NCBI RefSeq assembly: GCF_003114855.1
Contig: NZ_BFBB01000002.1
Coordinates: forward strand, 372,001-436,000
DNA from: Leptospira ryugenii
Lineage (GTDB): Bacteria > Spirochaetota > Leptospiria > Leptospirales > Leptospiraceae
Direction: 5' to 3'
DNA length: 64,000 bases
This document shows, one piece after another, positions 58,045-64,000 of the stretch. The notes beneath the pieces are model-generated. The model ran no database searches and was not told where the DNA came from. It was given only the letters and a program-made list of their open reading frames with translations. The translations under genes were made by a program, and so were the position numbers. How positions within the stretch are numbered: the stretch's first letter is position 1; each line of letters begins with the position of its first letter.

Positions 58045-59982
58045 ATGCCATCGAATCTGCCCGAACTATTTCGCGAGAGCGCAGAAAAATTTGGGAGTCG
58101 CCCAGCCTTTGTCAGCAAAGACGAATCCAAAACATACAAACCCGTTACCTTCAAAGAAGTATATGACATAGGGATTGAACTTGCCGAGGCACTGATTGAC
58201 TTGGGTGTGCAAGCAAGGGAGAATGTGGCTCTCCTCGCCGACAACCGATTGGAATGGATTATTTCTGATTATGCAATTTTGATGACCGGCGCTGTGGATG
58301 TTCCTAGAGGAACTGATATCACAGACTCCGAGATCGTTTATATCCTCAACCACTGCGAAGCAAAGGTCGTCTTTGTAGAGCATGACAAGATGTTGGAAAA
58401 GTTCCAAAAGAATCGTTCCCAACTCGAACATGCAAAGACCATCATTATGATGGATAAGAAGTCCCAAGCAACAGGTGTATTGAAACTACAAGATCTCATT
58501 TCGAAAGGAAAAGAGCTCCGTTCAAAAGGAAGTCGTAAGGCTGAAGAGAGGATACAAGGGATCAAACCTGACGATCTATTCACAATGATCTATACATCAG
58601 GTACAACAGGGATGCCGAAGGGTGTTATGCTTATGCATTCGAACATGCTTCACCAAACACGTTCCATTCTCTCTAAGATGATAGACATTCGGTCCGAAGA
58701 GCGAATGCTTTCTATCCTACCGATTTGGCATGTGTTTGAAAGGGTTTTTGAATACCTCGCGATCGCAGCTGGTTGTGCAACCTATTACACAAATGTCAGA
58801 GATCTACGTGACGACATGAAAAAGGCGAAGCCAACATTTATGGCATCTGCTCCTAGATTGTGGGAGAGTATTTATAATGGAATTTATACTCGGATTAGCG
58901 ATCCTAAGCAAACACCTGCTATCCGTAGGGTATTGTTCAAGACTGCTTATTTCTTTTCTAAACACTATAACAATGCCACTCGTTTTCTAACAGGTAGGCA
59001 AGTGGATTACGTCGGAAGAAATCCAATTGTTTCCCTATTTAAGGGGATTTTTTATCTTGTGTCATTGGTTCCTTTAGCACCTCTCAATTTCATCTTCGAT
59101 CTCATTGTCCTCTCAAAAATCCGAGAAGCAACCGGTGGGGCCTTGAAAGCATCTGTTTCTGGCGGTGGTGCTTTGCAGAAACATGTGGATGCCTTTTTCA
59201 ATGATATTGGTATCAATGTTTTAGAAGGATATGGAATGACTGAGACCTCTCCGGTGATCAGTGTTCGAACATTTAAACATTTGGTGCAAGGTTCGGTGGG
59301 AGTCATCACACCAGAATCGGAAGTTCAGATTCGTGACGATCTTGGTAAGGTTTTGACTCACTTAGATTCTGACCAAAAATTAATTTCAGGAAAGTTGGGC
59401 CAAAGAGGAGTGATCCATCTCCGTGGGCCTCAAGTCATGAAGGGATACTATAAGAATCCAGAGACTACTGCGAAGGTATTGAAAGATGGTTGGATGGATA
59501 CTGGTGATATTGGGATGTTCAATTTCAATAGAACTCTTACCATCACAGGTAGAGCAAAAGACACTATCGTTCTCTTGGGTGGCGAAAACGTTGAGCCAGT
59601 TCCAATTGAAGATAAGTTAAGTGAGTCACCTTACATTTCTCAGGTAATGGTCATAGGACAAGACCAGAAAAACCTGGGCGCGATCATTGTTCCCGACTTT
59701 GAGCAGTTAGCAACATGGGCTAAGGAGAATGGCATAGCAAACACTGCTCCCGATAAATTGGTGGACGACCCTAAGGTTCTGGATTTCTTCAAAAAAGAGA
59801 TCAAAGCCCTCAACAACACCAAAACTGGCTTCAAATCCTTTGAGCAGGTAACTCCTTTCTTTCTCATCACCAAGCCATTTGAGGTTGGAGATGAGCTTAC
59901 GAACCTTTTCAAAATGAAGCGCCACCTCATCACGGAAAAATACAAAACAAAGATCACTGCCATCTACTCTAGCGACATCTAA
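58045..59982 (+). CDS. fadD: Long-chain acyl-CoA synthetase (AMP-forming)
   Basis: 645 residues, ANL superfamily. Activates fatty acids to acyl-CoA. P-loop [32 protein letters not shown], and [12 protein letters not shown] with the following ADP/AMP motif [19 protein letters not shown]. The insert after the P-loop and the length suit the membrane-associated long-chain class. AAAAAGGAG before the ATG is strong. Followed by a terminator that overlaps the next gene. The paralog within a genus often has several copies, so the symbol is generic. Confidence 0.92.
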   Translation: MPSNLPELFRESAEKFGSRPAFVSKDESKTYKPVTFKEVYDIGIELAEALIDLGVQARENVALLADNRLEWIISDYAILMTGAVDVPRGTDITDSEIVYILNHCEAKVVFVEHDKMLEKFQKNRSQLEHAKTIIMMDKKSQATGVLKLQDLISKGKELRSKGSRKAEERIQGIKPDDLFTMIYTSGTTGMPKGVMLMHSNMLHQTRSILSKMIDIRSEERMLSILPIWHVFERVFEYLAIAAGCATYYTNVRDLRDDMKKAKPTFMASAPRLWESIYNGIYTRISDPKQTPAIRRVLFKTAYFFSKHYNNATRFLTGRQVDYVGRNPIVSLFKGIFYLVSLVPLAPLNFIFDLIVLSKIREATGGALKASVSGGGALQKHVDAFFNDIGINVLEGYGMTETSPVISVRTFKHLVQGSVGVITPESEVQIRDDLGKVLTHLDSDQKLISGKLGQRGVIHLRGPQVMKGYYKNPETTAKVLKDGWMDTGDIGMFNFNRTLTITGRAKDTIVLLGGENVEPVPIEDKLSESPYISQVMVIGQDQKNLGAIIVPDFEQLATWAKENGIANTAPDKLVDDPKVLDFFKKEIKALNNTKTGFKSFEQVTPFFLITKPFEVGDELTNLFKMKRHLITEKYKTKITAIYSSDI

Positions 59983-60008
59983 TCGCGTTTAGTTTCCAGG
60001 TGGTGGAG

Positions 60009-60051
60009 AATCCGTGGTTTTTGCCCGAGCAAAAGCTACGGATTTTTTTTT
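60009..60051 (+). terminator. Strong intrinsic terminator overlapping the next gene's start
   Basis: The arm AATCCGTGGTTTTTGC (60009-60024) pairs with GCAAAAGCTACGGATT (60029-60044) with two mismatched positions, loop about 4 bases, then a T run to 60051. This is a clear terminator for the acyl-CoA synthetase transcript. It contains the GTG start codon of the downstream gene and its Phe-rich early codons. Confidence 0.8.
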
Positions 60052-60742
60052 CTTTGGAATCGGTTCATCCACCGATATTCATTCTGTGATATCGCAAGAC
60101 GAATCCCTCCAAGAGAGTAAGCCAGCAATCTTTCAACCATACCAACACCATGATTTTTATGGCCTGGATTCTTTGTTTTTATCTCCTCTGCAAGTGGAAG
60201 AACGATGGAACCTTCAGAATGTTCCGCAAATACAATGTGCCGCTTTGGGATTTTTAACTCTTCGGAGTTTTTTGGCCGTTCAAATGGCGAAACAACCAGT
60301 TACCGTGTATGGATTGAGCCCAGCTTGGAAAGCCTATTTAGGAAAAACGCAATACTTTCGAAAGAATCCTAATCTAGTAGCCGAACAATTCGTACCGGAA
60401 ATGGTAGATGTAGATTCCAAAGGACTGGAAAGCCCCGTAAGCGAAGGACTGTGGGAACAAAGTATGTATTGGGCTATGCCCAACCCAAAAGGCCAATCAA
60501 TTTTTTTTGTAGCAACTGGTCGCCTGGGAGAATCAGAAAACCAGTCGATATCAGAAACTCTCGGAAAGATTTTAAAAAGTAACCAAGAAAAGTTTCATTT
60601 GGAGAAGGCCTATATTCGAAAAGAATCTAATTCTTATTTATTTATACACACCAAAGAACAAGTTAACCCTCGAGTATTTTATAAAGAAGCAGAGAGTACA
60701 TTCCCCGAATTTATTTTGTTGTGTGCCGATTTAGTTTTATAA
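60014..60742 (+). CDS. Protein of unknown function, starts inside a terminator
   Basis: 242 residues from the GTG at 60014, which has GGTGGAG in front; a GTG at 60086 is the alternative and would give 218 residues. The N-terminal FFFFGIGSSTDIHS and YGLDSLFLSP look like Rossmann-type strands. No family recognised. The frame is clean for 730 bases, so the gene is real. Since its 5' end overlaps the terminator, its expression must need readthrough, antitermination, or a promoter inside the upstream gene. Confidence 0.7.
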   Translation: MVFARAKATDFFFFGIGSSTDIHSVISQDESLQESKPAIFQPYQHHDFYGLDSLFLSPLQVEERWNLQNVPQIQCAALGFLTLRSFLAVQMAKQPVTVYGLSPAWKAYLGKTQYFRKNPNLVAEQFVPEMVDVDSKGLESPVSEGLWEQSMYWAMPNPKGQSIFFVATGRLGESENQSISETLGKILKSNQEKFHLEKAYIRKESNSYLFIHTKEQVNPRVFYKEAESTFPEFILLCADLVL

Positions 60743-60743
60743 T

Positions 60744-61349
60744 TTATTCGCTTAAGTTTAAATTAATTAAGACTTCTAAGAACAAGAGTGATTTTTCCCA
60801 GCTTTTGGTTGTAGACAAAATTTTTTGTTTAGATTCATAATCGAAGGGTATGATAGAAGCCAAAAAATCCACTGGATAAAAATGATTTTTGATTTGGTTC
60901 ATTTTTAAGATCAGACTTTCATCAGCTCCCTCTCTCAAAAGAATCCGTTTACTTAAAAAAATGAGTTCATCTAACGTTTGCTGATAATTTTCATCTTCTT
61001 TCAAATTTCGTTCCGGGATCATTTTTTCTACATTTGCGATGATAAAGGGTTCTTCGGAAATGATTTCTTGGAGAGAGGCAATGCCTAATCCTTCCAGGAT
61101 GATGTTTGATCTACCATCGGGAAGTGCTTCATGCTGTATGATATGGCCAAATCCAAATGTTGTTTCCATTTCGATATTCCATTGGTCACTCTGTCGGTAA
61201 GGCGAAACGGCGAGTTCTCTGCCATTTTCTAAACAATAACTCAACATGCTCCTATACCTTGGTTCAAAGATATGCAGTGGCAAAAAAGTGCCTGGAAAGA
61301 GAAATACTTCAGACAGAGGAAAGATAGGAAGCGAGAAGGTTGACACCAT
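60744..61349 (-). CDS. LON-substrate-binding-domain protein
   Basis: 201 residues from the ATG at 61349 (a longer reading to 61400 crosses the divergent hldA start). The domain starts LPIFPLSEVFLFPGTFLPLHIFEPRYRSM, with FGFGHIIQHEALPDGRSNIILEG, as in the N-terminal domain of Lon protease. There is no ATPase or protease part, so it is a stand-alone LON-domain protein of unknown role, perhaps a substrate adaptor. It is convergent with the preceding gene with one base between the stops. Confidence 0.85.
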   Translation of the reverse strand: MVSTFSLPIFPLSEVFLFPGTFLPLHIFEPRYRSMLSYCLENGRELAVSPYRQSDQWNIEMETTFGFGHIIQHEALPDGRSNIILEGLGIASLQEIISEEPFIIANVEKMIPERNLKEDENYQQTLDELIFLSKRILLREGADESLILKMNQIKNHFYPVDFLASIIPFDYESKQKILSTTKSWEKSLLFLEVLINLNLSE

Positions 61350-61394
61350 AAAACTAAACAGATTCACTGTAAAGCTGTAAATCGAAAAAGGCAA

Positions 61395-62414
61395 ATGCAT
61401 TTGAAAATTCAGGAATCGAAGTTAAACCAGTGCTTTGAAACACTTGCCAAAACCAAAATTTTAGTCATTGGCGATCTTATCTTAGATGAGTATCTATTTG
61501 GAAGTGTAGACCGCATTTCACCAGAAGCTCCCGTACCTGTAGTCTGGGTGCGTAGAGAAGACCATAAATTGGGTGGTTCAGGCAATGTCGTCTGTAACCT
61601 TTCCTCTCTTGGAGTCAGCTCTCTTATCTTCGGCAGAATCGGACAAGATTCTTGGGCGACAAAAATGAGAGATATCTTTGATACAACAATCACCGCGCCG
61701 AAAGAATTAGAACTTACAGTGTCTCCAAATTTGCCAACGATTGTAAAAACAAGAATTTTAGCTGCCCAGCAGCAGATTTGCCGCGTTGATCGAGAAGAGA
61801 TTAGACCACTCACAATCGAAGAAGAAGATTCCATCATCACAAGATTAAGAGAAAAAATTTCTGAATGTTCTGCTGTTATCATCTCCGACTATGACAAAGG
61901 TTATTTGACGAAACGTTTGATCCAGGAGACAATCCGACTTGCGAAAGAAAAAAATATATTTGTCACGGTGGATCCCCAGGTTGGTCATTTTTTTGAGTAT
62001 CAAGACGTTCATCTCATGACACCTAACCACCATGAAGCGGGAAAGGCGCTAGGAAGAAAATTATCAAATGAGTTAGAAGTAGAAGATGCTTTGAAAGAGA
62101 TTGCCAATCGTTTGGGTTCAGATGCGATGATGATCACGCGTGGTGAGAAAGGCATGAGTATTTTTGACAGAAAGAAAAATTCCTTTTTTCACATACCAAC
62201 GGTGGCCCGTGAAGTATTTGATGTTACTGGTGCAGGAGACACTGTGATCAGTATTTATACAGCATTTTTGGCAGCTGGCATGAGTGTCGAGGAATCAAGC
62301 CTCATCGCAAATGCCTCGGCAGGTATAGTCGTAGGTAAAGTTGGTGCAGCAACAGTCAGCAAAGAAGAGATTCGGAGAAGTTTGTTTGAACTGAATGTAT
62401 TGGAGTCACTATGA
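61395..62414 (+). CDS. hldA: D-glycero-beta-D-manno-heptose-7-phosphate kinase
   Basis: 339 residues, PfkB/ribokinase fold. VIGDLILDEYLFGSVDRISPEAPVPV, GGSGNVVCNLSSLG, and FDVTGAGDTVISIYTAF with the catalytic Asp. It is the kinase half of what is a fused HldE in enterobacteria. Second enzyme of ADP-heptose synthesis for LPS. It overlaps the adenylyltransferase gene by 4 bases (ATGA at 62411). Confidence 0.95.
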   Translation: MHLKIQESKLNQCFETLAKTKILVIGDLILDEYLFGSVDRISPEAPVPVVWVRREDHKLGGSGNVVCNLSSLGVSSLIFGRIGQDSWATKMRDIFDTTITAPKELELTVSPNLPTIVKTRILAAQQQICRVDREEIRPLTIEEEDSIITRLREKISECSAVIISDYDKGYLTKRLIQETIRLAKEKNIFVTVDPQVGHFFEYQDVHLMTPNHHEAGKALGRKLSNELEVEDALKEIANRLGSDAMMITRGEKGMSIFDRKKNSFFHIPTVAREVFDVTGAGDTVISIYTAFLAAGMSVEESSLIANASAGIVVGKVGAATVSKEEIRRSLFELNVLESL

Positions 62415-62899
62415 CATTCTACGAGGCGTTGCAGAAAAAGTGGATTGAGAGGGAAAAGATTCCAGCTATTCGGTCGAGCTTGGTTGGCAAAAAGATTGTA
62501 TTTACGAATGGATGTTTTGACATCCTTCACCCAGGCCATGTAGAGTATTTAGCACGTGCCAGAGATTTAGGTGATTTACTTTGGTTGGGACTCAATTCAG
62601 ACCAATCCGTCCGTGCCCTCAAAGGAGAGAGCCGTCCGATCAATACCCTAGTAGACAGAGCCAAGGTTTTGGCTGGACTTTCCTCTATCGATTTGATTTC
62701 GAGTTTCTCAGAACAAACTCCCTTAAGGCTCATTGAGGAGATCCGTCCCCAAATCCATTGTAAAGGCGGGGATTATAAAAAAGAAGAATTACCAGAATAC
62801 CCGCTTTTGCTTTCTCTGGGCGCAGACATCATCATCCTACCGTTTTTGGAAGGAAAATCCACCACGAAGATCCTGGAAAAAGCGCGGATAGCTCCCTAA
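62411..62899 (+). CDS. hldC: D-glycero-beta-D-manno-heptose 1-phosphate adenylyltransferase
   Basis: 162 residues, cytidylyltransferase-like fold. FTNGCFDILHPGHVEYLARARDLGD (signature HxGH), and LNSDQSVRALKGESRPI. Second half of HldE in other bacteria, here a separate protein coupled to hldA. The phosphatase GmhB of the same pathway is not in this window. Confidence 0.94.
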   Translation: MTFYEALQKKWIEREKIPAIRSSLVGKKIVFTNGCFDILHPGHVEYLARARDLGDLLWLGLNSDQSVRALKGESRPINTLVDRAKVLAGLSSIDLISSFSEQTPLRLIEEIRPQIHCKGGDYKKEELPEYPLLLSLGADIIILPFLEGKSTTKILEKARIAP

Positions 62900-62903
62900 T
62901 CTG

Positions 62904-62966
62904 TATTGATTTTGGGCTCGTTTCCCCTAATTTGTAAAAAACAAAGATTTATCTAGGGGTTCTCCT
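62904..62966 (+). promoter_or_regulatory. Structured pyrG leader with sequestered ribosome-binding site
   Basis: A -10-like TATTGA at 62904-62909 is followed five bases on by GGGC at 62914-62917, a possible transcript start. CCCCTA at 62924-62929 can pair with TAGGGG at 62954-62959, which is the pyrG ribosome-binding site; TTTGT (62931-62935) and ACAAA (62941-62945) can pair inside it with a 5-base loop. The resulting fold would hide the ribosome-binding site. In Bacillus, pyrG is known to be controlled by extra G added at a GGGC start when CTP is low; any link here is inference. Confidence 0.35.
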
Positions 62967-64000
62967 TTGTCCAAGACCAAATATATCTTCATCACAGGCG
63001 GTGTATCCTCCTCATTAGGGAAGGGAGTCACTGTTGCTGCCCTAGGCTGCTTACTCGAAGCGAGGGGTTATTCCGTTTCTCTGCAAAAAATGGATCCCTA
63101 TATAAATATTGACCCGGGCACTATGAGTCCTTACCAACACGGTGAAGTCTATGTAACGGAGGATGGAGCTGAAACAGATTTAGACCTCGGTTATTATGAG
63201 CGATTTACCAAAAGCCATCTCTCTAGAAAGAATTCTGTTTCTACGGGCCAAATCTATCATGCCGTAATCGAAAGAGAACGTAAAGGAGATTATTTGGGAC
63301 GAACCGTACAAGTTGTCCCGCATATCACAAATGAAATACGCAATCGGATTTATACCTTAGCAAGAGAGCACGAAACCGATTTTGTCATTGTTGAGATCGG
63401 AGGGACAGTTGGAGATATAGAATCTGTTCCTTTTTTAGAAGCCATTCGGCAGATGCGCTATGAGCATGGTTCCTCACAAGTATTGTTTGTTCATTTAACG
63501 CTTGTTCCTACGATCACGGCTGCAGGTGAAGCAAAAACAAAGCCTACACAACACTCTGTGAAAGAATTGCTTGCACTTGGTATCCAACCAGATATTCTGA
63601 TTTGCCGTATCAACAAGCCGATGACGAAAGAGATGAAGACAAAAATATCTCTTTTCTGTAACGTAAAAGACCAAAATGTAATTTCTGCCGTCGATATCAA
63701 TACAAGTATCTATGAAATTCCAATCATGTACAAAGAGGAAAAATTGGACGAAGTCGTTCTCAATGCATTGGGAATGGATACGAGAAAACTCAGTTTTTCA
63801 CATTGGGAAAATTTAGTTAAAAAAATATTGAATGCCAAAAAGCAAGTGAAAATCGCTGTCATTGGAAAGTATATTTCTCTCCAAGATGCTTATCGCTCCG
63901 TCTATGAGTCACTTGCTCACGGAGGAATCGCCAATGACACAGAAGTAGTCGTTCACAAAATCGATCCGGAAGATATTGATTCAAAAAATGTAAAAGACCA
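62967..64000 (+). CDS. pyrG: CTP synthase, 3' part cut off by the window end
   Basis: 344 codons are in the window and the frame is open to base 64000. Makes CTP from UTP, ATP and glutamine. The synthetase domain is complete: ITGGVSSSLGKGVTVAALG (P-loop), KMDPYINIDPGTMSPYQHGE, VTEDGAETDLDLGYYERF and ERERKGDYLGRTVQVVPHIT. The glutamine amidotransferase domain lies beyond the edge. The start is TTG at 62967, with TAGGGG at 62954-62959 as ribosome-binding site. In Leptospira it follows hldA and hldC; the promoter may lie at the end of hldC. Confidence 0.95.
   Translation, partial: MSKTKYIFITGGVSSSLGKGVTVAALGCLLEARGYSVSLQKMDPYINIDPGTMSPYQHGEVYVTEDGAETDLDLGYYERFTKSHLSRKNSVSTGQIYHAVIERERKGDYLGRTVQVVPHITNEIRNRIYTLAREHETDFVIVEIGGTVGDIESVPFLEAIRQMRYEHGSSQVLFVHLTLVPTITAAGEAKTKPTQHSVKELLALGIQPDILICRINKPMTKEMKTKISLFCNVKDQNVISAVDINTSIYEIPIMYKEEKLDEVVLNALGMDTRKLSFSHWENLVKKILNAKKQVKIAVIGKYISLQDAYRSVYESLAHGGIANDTEVVVHKIDPEDIDSKNVKD

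Overview
The window looks like chromosomal DNA from a spirochaete of the genus Leptospira, possibly a saprophytic lineage. The evidence is a short periplasmic-flagellar FlaB flagellin, a SemiSWEET that matches the well-known L. biflexa protein as I recall it, the metY-metX-metW methionine cluster, a long SpoIIE/7TMR and PAS-kinase signalling repertoire, and moderately low GC with frequent TTG starts. Genes are densely packed, often with ATGA overlaps. I see no phage, insertion sequence, CRISPR array or rRNA, and no gene-free stretch longer than 300 bases. The species call is inference from protein resemblance; no search was run.

Layout. 1-7084 (minus): one long run of ispH, a PAS/GAF sensor kinase, a receiver-ATPase fusion, a CheY-like receiver, a STAS protein and cheA (cut by the window edge). 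7324-8172: flaB, with a structured GGA-rich leader and a strong terminator. 8244-12928 (minus): an LpxR-like outer-membrane protein and metY-metX-metW. 13096-18074: an outer-membrane barrel candidate, rsmE, a zinc-ribbon membrane protein, an exported protein and an AAA ATPase. 18158-21871: fliN, a lipoprotein, and an NfeD-SPFH-SPFH membrane operon. 21969-28783 (plus): haem-binding protein, argH, a cyclophilin lipoprotein, a helical protein, an exported protein, fliM, and a phosphodiesterase. 28784-29671 (minus): queF-SemiSWEET-ferredoxin. 29714-31525: guaA. 32085-32305: tRNA-Cys and tRNA-Leu. 32328-37128: surface polysaccharide genes (O-antigen-ligase-like protein, glycosyltransferase, gmhA, an orphan ABC ATPase). 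37112-42160: FHA protein, leuCD, FKBP, and a divergent cysteine-synthase-fold protein. 42157-46506 (minus): a 7TMR-SpoIIE phosphatase, YceI and a cNMP-patatin protein. 46628-56980 (plus): recN, exbB-exbD-bamA-uvrD, a small exported protein, a CysQ-like phosphatase and a glycosyltransferase. 57400-64000: TlpA thioredoxin, acyl-CoA synthetase, a small unknown, a LON-domain protein, the ADP-heptose genes hldA/hldC, and pyrG (cut by the window edge).

How the genes connect. Outer-membrane building is a recurring theme: BamA with ExbBD, ADP-heptose synthesis (gmhA, hldA, hldC), the ligase and glycosyltransferases, and the LpxR-like protein. Motility and chemotaxis are represented by cheA, the CheY-like receiver, flaB, fliN and fliM, which are scattered rather than in one flagellar operon. 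Amino-acid synthesis genes (met, arg, leu) are scattered among them.

The most interesting non-coding signals are: a flaB leader with a GGA-presenting hairpin and a GGA-rich ribosome-binding site, as CsrA targets have; a pyrG leader in which the ribosome-binding site can pair with an upstream CCCC tract just after a GGGC start-like sequence; an inverted-repeat operator candidate before recN; and a perfect terminator that overlaps the start of the gene after the acyl-CoA synthetase.
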